A DNA stretch of 64,000 bases from Hymenolepis diminuta (taxonomy: Eukaryota; Platyhelminthes; Cestoda; Cyclophyllidea; Hymenolepididae), in assembly GCA_900708905.1 (NCBI GenBank), contig CAADRB010000014.1, positions 1,862,454 to 1,926,453 of the forward strand, given 5' to 3'. The position numbers and the translations under genes were made by a program. Below the pieces are notes generated by a model. That model was not told the DNA's origin. It saw only the letters and a program-made list of their open reading frames with translations, and did not search any database. Of the stretch, positions 35,747 to 47,130 are shown piece by piece. Every line of letters starts with the position of its first letter. Position 1 is the stretch's first letter.

Positions 35747-38700
35747 ATGCCGCATTCACAAAAAGTCGTCAATGATCTCATTCGCTTCATCAACATGTCA
35801 CCGACGCCTTTCCATGGTGAGTGTTTTATTTCCCATTTGAGTAATAGTAGAGACAAACAGTGATTTTTCCTCCTCGCTATTGATTTTCGTACGGGGCAGC
35901 AGGTAGCAGCTGCTTTTAAGCGTGTGCTCACTACGTAAGCACATAGTGAGCAGCGTGCAAGAGTACCAGAGTTTATAATACCCCAGTTCTTCATTTTACT
36001 AATAGTGGAACTCAGCTCTAGCTCCTGTGATATGAAGAAAATTAGTCTTAAACTTTTTTCCTATGCTGTACGAACCCAAATTCTACAAGACAGAATGCAC
36101 ACAGAGACGGTAACGATGAGAACGGATGGGCGAAACTCTTGTTATCAGTGACTAAACTGGAGAGTAAGGCTTGATAATAGAAAGATGAAATCGGTAAGCC
36201 GCTGAAAGACTTGGGAATGAGGAAGGAAGGAGACAGAAACTGTAGTAACATTTTTTAGAGAGAACAGACAATTTTATAAGGTTATTGTTTGAGCAACGGT
36301 CAGTTAACAGGTATTGGAGAGCTGCTGAAAGATCTAGGACGAGATGAAGGAAGGTGAAAAACAGTGAAAATCGATAAGAAAATCAAGATAGGGGTTAAAG
36401 TCACTACACTACAGTACTGTTGTACTTCATGGTGTGTGTGACTTTACAGTTGAGTGCACATACGTGCTCTGCCTCTTGGCCGCATGCGCATGTGTATGTA
36501 CAATTTCACACGTAGGCACAAAACATATATGCAAACATACATACACGCAGAGGGCAAGGCGATGGATCACGTTTTGAGTGAGAGAGTTGCCAGTGTGAGA
36601 GCCAGCATCTCTCTCCCCCTTGTATATGTGTACAGTGCTGAATGATACTCAGCCACTGCGCCTGGCTGTCTGTGCCTGAGCGCAGGTTTTTTTGACTGTT
36701 AATTAACAAAATTAACTGTGAGTGTGAACGGACGCATGGTGTGTTTTGTGGTGTCCGTGTAGCTTTTAGTGTTTTCTCTGCATCCCATTAGAATAAATTA
36801 TGCGCGTACGCGTTTGTTGTGTCTTGAAGTGTCACTGTGCTTCACTCGGCTTAAATCCGATCTACTTCTGCTGCTTTGGTCATATTTAATAACTACTTAT
36901 TTTCTTAATGAGAACCTGCCCGAATCATTTGTCGCCACTATCCACAGTGATCGTCTTAGTTCTAGTGCCCCGGAGGAAGAAGACAGGTTACTTGTGACTA
37001 ACTTAGAGTCTCTTCACTTTATTACGGAAGTATACCTGTTATGTAGGTCAGCGCCTAAGGTTTTCCCCTCTTTCTGTAGTGTTATCTATGAAGGAGGATG
37101 GGGCAAAAGCTCAAGATTCGTAAGCTCATAAGGCATTGGTTAGTGAATTGGGCTTGTGGGGTCTTCTCCTTGTCTCCCTAGTTTACTGGAGTAGATAATT
37201 TCTGCTTTAGGGGGCTTAAAATTTGAATGTTTGTGGTTAAAATTGTGCCATGGTTTCGTATATTCATTGTCCTCACTATCGAATGTTGAGTTGATATTAC
37301 TCCCGTTCTGAATGAATCGGTTTAATTTGAGAATGATCACCTCACCTGGCCGGAATTTTTTCTCATAGACGTGATCTGGTCCAGCTTAGAGTTTCTCACG
37401 TAAGCATATTCATAGAATAGGTGTTTTTTAATAGTTGTTATGGCCTTAAATAAGACATGCTATATCTCTCGTGTTATGAATCGTAAATGCTTTCTATTCT
37501 AGGATATTAAAGGGTCTGAATAAGGTATTTGCGTAATTTGTATAGAGAGATGGTAGGTGCTCTTTAGCATTATCCCTTCGTAATTCCTCCTTTCTTTATT
37601 CAAGTTGACCCATTCTGCGGATCAGTTACTTATCCTCTACGATCATCGGATTCCTTACGTATTATCAGTCGTTCAATTTAATTTGCTTCTTCCAGAGTTG
37701 TTCCTAAGTTTAAGACTTTGTTTCAAGACTATGATTGGCCATTTATGTGTTTAAATTGTAGATTCGACCCTTTAGGGACCCCTAAACATAGGTTCGTGCG
37801 TATTTTATCATTCAAGTTATTTAAAACCCCCATTTAATTAAATGGCACCGTGATTACGGACACCAGTTGGACATAGATATACTACTCTTAATTCTGCTAT
37901 TGTTGGATGAATTTTATACTGGTAAAAAGATTTCTCTTGAACTCAAGCAGTGACTATCTGTGCGATCTATAAATTTCATTCGGATATCAGTTTGGGGCTC
38001 AAAAAATTTCACGAATTATGGTTCTCACTTACTGATTACGTATTTCAAAACCAAGTTCTAATTCTTCTGCAAATCGTTGGAAGTTTAAGTCTCGTACTGC
38101 ACGTCTATACGAAATGGGTGCCTAACTAAGTTTGTTGAAGTTAGGCTTCTGTTTTCAGTCGACATCTTATAAGTTATCATAGGCGACTAATTGAACACCC
38201 GTCGTTGTGTTGCCTATCTAACATTTTCATACTTATAAATATGCCCAGTTTTTCAGCACTTTCCAACGTGTATATCATCGGTCAAATCGCTCTACCTCAT
38301 TTTGAGGTTAATGTTTCTTAGATTTTTGTGGGACCCTGTATGGATCACATTAGTCAAACAATGGATATATAGCCTTAAGGTCCCCTTTTTTACCCAGCTT
38401 AGATTACAGACCATGTATTGTTAGTGTCTTACGGGTGCTGGTTTATATCACCTACTGCCACTCCTCTAGTCCTAGCTCCCCGTTCAGAGTACAAGGCATA
38501 TTATTTGTAACTAATTGAAAGTCTCTTCTATTTCTTTACAAATTCAGGTGTTGGATTGATTGGTTGTTCTAGCATTGAAGCGATTTGTTTCCTAGTTACG
38601 AGGATGGGGAACAGTAAATATACGATTTCTTGAATTCTGTTCAAGGTATCGAATAGAAACTTTGTCGCGACATATGTTAAAGCTTTCTATTGCTTTTAGG

Positions 38701-40886
38701 ATACCCCCTTTACTAAGCTACTAACCGTAAAACTTGAGTTGGTTACACATCCAACCACTCCAAGCAAGATACAAAGAGGGCTGTGTTTTCAGGCGTCTGT
38801 TTCGCATAGTTCTAACGTGCTCATGAATAAAGAGGAGTCTCTAGGACACCGTGTCCTAGATTTAAAAAGGGATGCAAAAGTTATATCAATTCGAGATGTC
38901 ACTGTAAATAAGATGACCGACGCATCAATTTTCCCATATCTGGACAATTATAGTATATTCAGTCCATTTGTTCAAAAGGATTGTACCACAGACTTGCATC
39001 AGAAACATCTGATTGTTTACCGTAACACTCTCGTTTAAATTATATTATTCTTGTCATTGGGACGTCCTCTAAGGTTATGTTCAATACCCATTTCTTAAGG
39101 TCGTACTGGCCACACATTCTTTTCCTCGCTTCTTTCTAAAAGTAAACTTGTGGATTTTTTACATTCCGCCGGTGTAGCACCACGAAAATGGTTGACTTGG
39201 TAATGAAGTGTTTGCACATGTTCGCATACATACATAAATTTGTGAAGTGTGGACATTTTTAGGCTTTCTCTTGCTCTCTGAGTCACTCTCTGTCTCTCTT
39301 CAGTGGTCCGTTCGGCAGTTGAGATGTTGAAGAAGGCCGGTTTTCGTCAATTGTTGGAGCGAGACGCGTGGAAACTCCAACCGAATGACTGCGTCTTTGT
39401 TACCAAGAATCAATCTACCCTCTTCGCAGTAGCTGTTGGTGGAGCCTACAAGCCAGGTGAAGGCCTCAGTATGATTGGGGCTCATACGGACAGCCCCTGT
39501 CTGCGTCTCAAGCCCATTTCTGAACGCGTCAAAGAGGGCTTTGTCCAGTTGGGAGTTCAAACCTATGGTGGTGGTCTCTGGTACACGTGGTTTGATAGGG
39601 AACTCTCACTCGCTGGTCGGGTTATTATTAGAAATTCAAGCACTGGAGCCCTTGAAGAGCATCTCATACATATCAATCGCCCGCTGGCTTGTATCCCATC
39701 GCTGGCAATCCACTTGAATCGTAATGCTAATAAGAGTTTCGCTCCTGATCCAGAAACTCATCTAGCTCCCATTATCTCTACTACTATCATGGAACAGGTG
39801 AGCTAAGTACTCAATAATCTTGCTGTTTAAGAAAAGCAAGATATAACCATGTGTTTATTTTATTTCTAGTTGAGTGGTGGTGAGGATGGTGAGATTTCAA
39901 TCGGAGGCCATCCGGCTGGTTTGATGCGTTTAATTGCCGCGGAGTTGCAGTGCGCTCCAAGCGATATAGTTGATTTGGAACTTTATTTGACTGACACCCA
40001 ACCAGCTTGTATTGGAGGACTTCATGGGGAATTTGTCCATGCACCTCGCTTGGATAACCAATTTGGTGCCTTCACTTCATTGAGCGCATTGGTCAACTCA
40101 CTGCCAAGCCTGGAGGATGACTCCAATATTCGGGTGGTCTGTCTCTACGATCATGAAGAGATTGGCTCAAGAAGTTGTCAAGGTGCTGCATCCGTCCTTA
40201 CGGAGCATTTTCTGCGTAGAATTATTCAAGCTCTTGCCGACGGAGCTGCGGTTGAGACAGTTGATAATAACGGTGGAGGTTCTAATGCTATGGACTCTAC
40301 TACTTCTATTCCTTCGGCAGAAGGGTGTATTTTTGAGCGATCACTGGCCCGTTCATTCTTCTTGTCTGCTGATCAGGCTCATGCTGTTCACCCCTCGTGG
40401 TCTGAAAAGCATGAACCTGCTCACAAACCGGCCTTCCACCAGGGTCTGGTCATAAAGCACAATGTCGCACAGTCTTATGCAACCAATAGCCAAACTTCAG
40501 CCATCGTGAAAGAAATTGCAAAGCGCTCTAATGTACCACTTCAGGTAAGAAGACAGTGCAGTGCAGTGCCTGTCTTAACTTGCTTGTGCTAGGTCTCTCT
40601 GGCCAGTAGTGTACTTTATAATGTCAAACACTTGTTTAAACTCATGGTTCTTTTTTCGTTTTAGGAGTTTGTTGTACGTCAGGATGTGCCAAGCGGTAGT
40701 ACCATTGGACCAATTGTAGCCTCACATCTTGGTGTCATGACTGCCGATGTTGGAGGTGCTCAACTGGCAATGCATTCATGTCGGGAAATAACCTGTACCT
40801 CGAGTGTTGATCATGCGGTCGCTTTATTCACGGGGTACTTTGAACAGTTGGCTAATATTATGACAAATTTTGGCCATGCCAAGTAA
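35747..40886 (+). CDS. DNPEP: Aspartyl aminopeptidase (M18 family)
   Basis: A cytosolic zinc metallopeptidase that removes N-terminal Asp and Glu from peptides, normally assembled as a dodecamer. Four exons: 35747-35816, 39304-39797, 39870-40544 and 40665-40886. All GT-AG borders are phase-consistent and the product is 486 residues (human 475). Exon 1 gives [20 protein letters not shown], the family N-terminus. All metal-site motifs are visible: [31 protein letters not shown] and the C-terminal [15 protein letters not shown] also matches. An Asn/Gly/Ser-rich insertion (near [14 protein letters not shown]) enlarges the loop before the [10 protein letters not shown] strand relative to vertebrates. 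Intron 1 is 3.5 kb while introns 2 and 3 are 72 and 120 nt. It lies directly behind the HTH-psq gene. An AATAAA follows at 41058. The call is secure. Confidence 0.95.
36955..37120. repeat. Intronic repeat, copy 1
   Basis: It shares CTAG-GCCCCGG/CTAG-CTCCCCG, AGTCTCTTC-(A/T)-TT-TTTAC and GAGGATGGGG-AA blocks in the same order with 38440-38620. It looks like an interspersed repeat family of which two diverged copies lie in this intron. Confidence 0.4.
38440..38620. repeat. Intronic repeat, copy 2
   Basis: Partner of 36955-37120, in the same orientation. Anchor AAAGTCTCTTCTATTTCTTTAC corresponds to GAGTCTCTTCACTTTATTAC in copy 1, and ACGAGGATGGGGAAC to AGGAGGATGGGGCAA. Confidence 0.4.
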
Positions 40887-41057
40887 ATTAGGCCTGCATC
40901 GCATTCATCCAATGACTTCTGTTTGACCGCATGCTACTATTACTACAGCTACTACGCCTCTTCTTCATCAGTACTTTTATCCCCTATTAATCGGTATTCC
41001 CACATTTCATTTTCCATCTTGTAATATCCACGCTTTGATACAACTATTTTGTAGGTC

Positions 41058-41063
41058 AATAAA
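41058..41063 (+). terminator. Poly(A) signal of DNPEP
   Basis: AATAAA lies 172 bp after the DNPEP stop. It is the first canonical signal downstream, giving a 3' UTR of about 190 nt. Confidence 0.65.
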
Positions 41064-41064
41064 A

Positions 41065-42240
41065 AAGGATTGTATAGGAGCTTTTTCGAGTTGTATTGGT
41101 ATTTAGGGAAGGTTGCAAGGGATATTGTTATTTATCTTAAAATTAATGCTAGAAAATTGATGAGTTACCGATAAGTAATCCAATTTATTGTTTTAGTTCT
41201 AAAATAGTAGAGAATTGATTGATGAGTCGATCGGTCGATAATTAGCGTCAAATAAAACTCTCCTACTGTTTTCTGGTTTATTATCGATTAGTCTAAATTA
41301 AGTTTAGGTTCATCTTTTATTTCGCTCTTATTCACTAAACTGGGAAATCACTTGAACTTAATGCCCTCAAACACTGCAAGTCCAAGATCTTAGGAATAAA
41401 CTCAGGTGAAGTTCCTAATTTTAGAACAAACAGAAAAGGTCCAAGATCACTAGTAACTCATCTAGAGATTCGATTAACTGTTTGTAAGTGAATAACAGAA
41501 TGAGTATTGTAAAACACCTGTGATAGAAGAAATAGGCCAGTCGGCCATTGCTTTTTTATGGTCATGCCGGATTTATACTTTCATATATTTAATTCAAATT
41601 TAAGACTTCAATGAGACAAAGACGAAACTTTTCCATGAATATAGCGTTCAGAAGTGCAAGCTGGAAAAGAATAGCAAAATGTAGAAATGGTAATTATAAA
41701 GCATCACAGGGCTCTCCCCAATATGCCAGAATTTGAAAGCCATGCATTTTGTTATTCAAATCATTTTATTTACAATCTTTAAATAAACAGACTTATTTGG
41801 TGTGATAAGGTGAGACTATTTTTGGGAACTCTTTATAATGAAATTAGTGATAAGTTGTCTGTTATTTGCGCTCTCCGCTCAATTCACAAATAAGCGGACT
41901 AGAATAAGCAATATTTATTGCTTGGCTAATAGCAGCAGCTACTTCTTTTGTCCTTTCTTGAAACAATATAGCACGTGCATAACACATGGTCTCATCTCTC
42001 TCTCGATAACTAAGTGCGTTTGAACGCAAAACTAGAATCATAATTTGAGTCGTTTTAACCTATGCGTTATTACTTGTACTGTTCTATTTCATTCAAATAA
42101 TATGTAAGCAGGTAAGTAGGCCAATCTGATGATTGGAAATATTATATATGACTGAAAACAGAATTAGGTATTTCCGTGTCCACTGGATCATCAATCATTG
42201 ATTCCTCACACCCTCGCCTGGAAACGGAGTCTCATCACTG
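41065..42240. other. Intergenic stretch after DNPEP
   Basis: AT-rich. A 61-codon plus-strand frame at 41838 starts MKLVISCLLFALSAQ, which looks like a signal peptide. What follows is a Ser/Cys-rich stretch without recognisable family and without a clear donor, so it is not called as a gene. Confidence 0.4.
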
Positions 42241-42247
42241 CTACTTT

Positions 42248-42380
42248 ATTGGTTAGTCAGCAGCCAATCTTGCCCCAAGCTATATAATCTTTTCTTATCT
42301 TCTGCATAAAACACCACTCCTTAGCTATAGGTCTTCTACATTATTCCTCTCAGCTGGCATCAAGAAATATTCCAATAGCA
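42248..42380 (+). promoter_or_regulatory. CCAAT-TATA promoter with candidate first exon
   Basis: An inverted CCAAT (42248), a direct CCAAT (42264) and TATATAAT (42281-42288) lie in the classical order. Transcription would be expected to start near 42311. A donor A/GTAAGT follows at 42380, giving a predicted non-coding first exon of about 70 nt. No downstream coding exon was recognised in the next 17 kb, so the gene it would drive is unknown; a long non-coding RNA is possible. Confidence 0.45.
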
Positions 42381-45300
42381 GTAAGTTTATATCTCTTACA
42401 ATCTTGTTTTTGTTCAGTTTTAAATCAACCTGTCCAAGTAGGAGATGGAGAAGAGACATTGAGTATATTTTATTATTGATCAATCTCAATCGAAAATGCT
42501 AATAAAGTCTACAATTAAGGCTAAGCCATTGTTCGCTTTGGTCATCTGTGTGTTTCCTATTTATTGAATACTGGTAATACAGATACTGCGTCCAATAATT
42601 CTGCAAATATCAGCTGAAGTTCGTTATGAGACCAGCATACTACACAGTGAAACCTTCCTTCTTTTGCGAATAGATTAAATACTAAATCCAGAATCTTCCA
42701 TCTCCCTAGCCACTGCTCACTTTCATTTTGTTTCTCGGATGTTTACTATCCTAACGCAAGGGCAGACCTGCAATTAGAGGATATTATTCCTAAGAGCGGT
42801 TAGAGTTTCCTTTGTGGAATTTGGAAATATTTATCTATTGTCATAGAGCATCAATCGTTAATTTCGTTGAAACAAAGCTAGAAGTCATTGCATACGAAAT
42901 TTTACTTTATCGATATCCTTAAATACCTACTTGTCCACATTCTGTGACCAAGGTAGGGGTGTGATTTATCCATTCTGTTTGATGAATAAACAGAAGAGTT
43001 TGTAGGATTGTGTAAAGTTTAGGTAGCTTGGTTTCTAATTTCTAATCAGTATGTATTCTATAAGCTATCCTCCCTCTAATTTCGATCACTTAATATAACA
43101 AGAACATATAGAAACAGAAACTGGGTGAGACAAGCAAGGTTTATTATCAGAAATGAAAGAGGGGTTAGTTTCGAAGTAATGCCAGTATTGATATTTTTCA
43201 CTGAGGGCGAATATACTTCTCAAGGTAACACGACCAATTAGACGGATAATATAAGGACACATAGAAAGTTTTTTATGACACTGCAACTTAGCCACATACA
43301 TCAAGGGGTCACGGTCATATTCTAGAGGTCATCAACCAAATCCAATAGATCAGGTAAACAATTTATCCTAAAAGGAGGTCACTACAAAAGTTACACTATT
43401 TTAGTTCTAAGGTCTTCTTTAAATCGCAAAAACGGGAAAATTTGAATTGCACTGGTAGGAGGACTGGTCTAATTATTCATATTATTAAAATTGTCGTTTT
43501 AAATAAAGCCTTGAAAGGTGAGATTTTGGGATTCAAGAGATACTAGCTCAACTTTTCAAATTTGTCGTCAATATTATCCGTGTCAGTTCAATACTCAAAT
43601 GATCTATCTTTACAAAATATCTTATATATTGGCATTAATAATTTGACTTTTGCTTGAGAAGCTGAAGTTAAAATTAGCAGCCTTTTTAGTCCGTTCTGCA
43701 AATATTCGCACGCAACTAGCCGCATCACATTCACTGTTCCAGCACGACTGCCTCAGAGACTGAACTTCCAATACTGGGAAAGCGTAGCCGACTTAGATGG
43801 GCTTATCAACCCTGATAAAATGTTCTAGTCAAAGTGTTATTTGCTTAATTTGTCTTTTTTACGCCTTGTAAAACCATAGTTTCCATTTCGACAAAGATTT
43901 CTAAGTCTGATAATATTGGTTATTTGAATGAACGCGAAATAAATATTTAGCAGAGCGAATTCATTTATTGTCAATAACCTCTTTCACCTCGGTCGATTCA
44001 ATTCAGCTAGGTAAGAGGTGATAACCCGAAGATGATATTTATGAAGATATTTACTCGGATTATTTTAATGATTTCAAGAATATGAATACATGAGCCCGCT
44101 CAAATACTGTCATACCTAATTTCAAATTAGTAATTTTAGAGCTTTTAGATATTCCATATGAATTTGCATTGACAGTGACAATATCGATTAGTTTTGAGTG
44201 GCTTCAGCCATCGCCAAGTCCGCTCATCCCACGATTAAACACATTTTAAAGTTCTTTTATTCTTGTGTAAACACCTGAACGCTTCTTAATCTCAATCGTC
44301 TTCAGACATTAAACAAACACCGGAGATTTATATTTTTACGAGTTATTGTGAGAACTAGAGCGACTGAAATAAATGACAAGCATCTTTTGTGCGCTCACAG
44401 TCTTAATTGCGTCTGAAAAATCTGAATCAAATCTACCGTTAAATTATTCAGAAGAAGACAAATTAAATTAATTCCAAGTTGTCAACTGTTTATTACTATG
44501 ATACAATAAGACGAGTGATTCATTTTATGAAAAATCGATAAAATCACTCCTCAAAACGGGCAATTTTGCAGGAGAATACAAGATACGAAACTTAGTCCCA
44601 TTTTCGGAAGTTTCCAACAGAAAATAAGGTCGTTTGGTATAGAAGCATAAAAATTATTCATAGTGAAAATTCATCGACAATCGTTGACAACACGTCCAGA
44701 GATGAGAAAATCGGCTACTTTATGACGTTAAGAAAATTCACATTTTCATATGCCAATAAACGTGCCATCTCAGACGGCGGAATTTATATCAAGGCTAATT
44801 GAAATAGCGTGACCGTTTGACCGGTTTTACAGCTATTGCTGCTACCATGGTACCTGTCCAATATTTCAGAGTTCACCGACTTCACACAAGAAACTTTGCA
44901 GCGTGTAGGTGTGAGCAGTTTTTACTTTCATAATTTCAGACTAGTACGACTTCATTTATTGGCATTGGATACGGTCTACTGAATCTCACTTTATCTGCGC
45001 TTACCTATGGCAAGTCTTTGGAGCTAGCGGTTTGAAGTACATTAGTGAGCTTGTTTTTGAGCACACAAATGGCAAAAATCACCTTCTTACCCCCCCCCCC
45101 TCTCCCCCCTCTTTAGCTGACTGTCTTAATTACAAGAGACAATTGGGTGGTAATCACAGCATTTTGCAGTCAATAAGATGTCGATTTTTAATCGTATGGA
45201 ATTTCTACAATCAGTGTTGAAGTGGTTCAGATAAGTCAGCCCAAACATGAACACTTTTTCACGTTTTCCTGTCATTCATGAGTAAATTAAATGAATATAT

Positions 45301-45600
45301 CCAATTACTTATATCACTTAAAACAGGATAGGGTTCAACGGGAAGTCATACCTATCAAAGATTTAAGTTTGTACAAATTAGTACGATGACAACCAAAATG
45401 GGCTGATTTTACTGGTCAGTGACATGCTAAGTTATTAGGAGAATATTAGTTATGAAATGACAACAGGAGATATATTAAGGTGCGCGCAAGACTATTATGA
45501 CAGGAAGCGGGCTGAGCAGGCAGCCTAGCAAAGGTGGCACGATTGTGTGTACCTGAAATATCGACCTGTTTTTGAACGCCTCATTGCAATAATCGGATTA
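42381..45600. other. Non-coding stretch
   Basis: No gene or RNA recognised. It contains a C-homopolymer run at 45090-45112. A 62-codon frame across it is chance-like. Confidence 0.45.
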
Positions 45601-45800
45601 AGCACCGTATGTGCGCACAGGCTAATTGACGGCTGCTTGCTTTATGCACGTGCGGCAAATATGCACGCCCGCTAATTTAACCTATGAGGACGGGCGTTTG
45701 GCAGAGAGCGCGTGCGCCCGTATGCCCGGGCGCGTCGGGTAATTGACGGAATGTGCAGCAGATCCTGCATGCATCACGTGCTCACGTACTACCAACCAGC
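45600..45800. promoter_or_regulatory. CpG-rich island with duplicated homeodomain/E-box sites
   Basis: The exact 10-mer TAATTGACGG occurs twice, at 45623 and 45740. Each copy is followed 14 and 25 bp later by the E-box CACGTG (45647 and 45775). Between them is a run with about ten CpG in 50 nt (45690-45739) and a 7-bp-arm hairpin GCGCCCG-TATGCC-CGGGCGC (45714-45733). In an AT-rich genome this looks like a cis-regulatory module or promoter. TAATTG is a homeodomain core and CACGTG a bHLH core (general knowledge). No adjacent gene was identified. Confidence 0.45.
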
Positions 45801-46570
45801 CACGCACGCACTCACTTCTTCTTAGGCTCATTTGGCTTCGATCCGTGAACAGCAACTATAACCACCTATATCAACAACAGTAAAAATTAGAAGCAGTAGT
45901 AGCATCAGCATCAAGGTACTTGAGCTTGTGTGAGCAAGTTTTTGAACAGTTGAGAAAATTGTGTGGCTCTCGATAAAAGTCGCAAATAACTGCACAAGAT
46001 CATATAATTGCATAATCAAATCAGAACCTACACTACTCTCATATTTACCTCAAATTGAATCTAAAAATTTCTAATTTAATCTTACGGTTTAAATTGGAAT
46101 TATGGCTAGAATATGCAGTTTCCATTAACATGCAGGTCTTAAATTAAAAAATGATACAAATAACATTATATATCGTACACTAATCGATAGACCACCCACA
46201 GATTATTTCTCGAAAATCAACTATTTAATCCATTTAAGTGGCAGTTTATTGTTATCAAAAACTTGTGTTTATCTAGACAAAAAAATAATGCGACCGGTAA
46301 ACGAGTTGACCCTCTAGAAAATTAATTAGTGATCCAGCACTTGCAGAAATTGCAATAATTATTTCATTATCCGATTTAGCCTGATTCATTGTAGTCCATT
46401 TCTTCTAGATTCTAGTTAGTCACCATTAAACTATGAACATGTTATTTTGCTCATTTTAGAAATGAGATGAGATTAGATATTACTAGAGTGAACTTTTCCT
46501 TGACTAATCAATTATACGCATACAATTTTCAAGGTGATGGGCCCAAGCACCCTTGAGAAGAAGACTCAGA

Positions 46571-46619
46571 GGGGGGTGAATTGTGCCTGCACAAAATTTG
46601 GCACAATTTCTGCACCCCC
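46571..46619. repeat. Perfect-core hairpin near GC-rich patch
   Basis: AATTGTGCC (46579-46587) pairs perfectly with GGCACAATT (46600-46608) around a 12-nt loop. The outer GGGGGGTG and CACCCCC arms extend the stem after a small TCTG bulge. It could be a structured RNA or cruciform; it is shorter than a usual pre-miRNA. Confidence 0.55.
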
Positions 46620-46699
46620 TTACCCCCTCTAACTCATCGACCCATTTTCGTACAGGCAATCTCGTAAGCGCAATTCGCTTATAATAATGCAATTATCGT

Positions 46700-47130
46700 T
46701 ACGACACGGTCGCACACGTAGGGGGAGCTGAGCTTGATTCATTGGCTAACGGATGTGCGTACGTACATGTAGGCATGAGGCGGCAGCCAATAAATTCTTT
46801 CTCGCACCGCCACGTAAGCTGGACCGAGCCGCACACCGCACTCGATTCAGACGAATTTTACCTAAGATTATGTGCGTCAGTGCAACCAGAAACTTTTATG
46901 CGTAAGCATGATACATGACCAAGAGAGCGAAAGATGGAACGAAAAAATTGTTTTGCAAGCTTGAGCATGCACCCACAGAGCTAATAGCTCACATCAACAG
47001 CTCATGATAATTGACAGCACAGGGTTGCCGCCCTGTGACCAAAATTATTACACAATTTTGTGATGAGAGAGCGGAGTAAGCGGGCTACAAGTCATATTTT
47101 ATGTGTGTGCACTCGTGGATGGTAAACGCT
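46700..47130. promoter_or_regulatory. GC-richer patch with paired CCAAT boxes
   Basis: It contains ATTGG (inverted CCAAT, about 46740) and CCAAT (about 46787), and many CpG around 46800-46850. It is embedded in AT-rich DNA and lacks any exon-like frame. A promoter or enhancer on either strand is possible; no gene could be linked. Confidence 0.3.

Larger units (their letters stand above)
35817..39303 (+). other. DNPEP intron 1 (3.5 kb)
   Basis: The intron runs from a G/GTGAGT donor to a CTCTTCAG acceptor. It holds a CpG-richer patch at about 36450-36740, a diverged direct-repeat pair (about 36955-37120 and 38440-38620) and a 99-codon open frame at 38739-39038 without recognisable domain. The patch could act as an internal promoter for DNPEP; this is speculation. 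Confidence 0.6.

Noticed and set aside
38739..39038. 99-codon frame in DNPEP intron 1
   Set aside because: It looks protein-like at first sight but has no domain and no splice sites joining it to DNPEP in frame, and the flanking exons already match the family without it.
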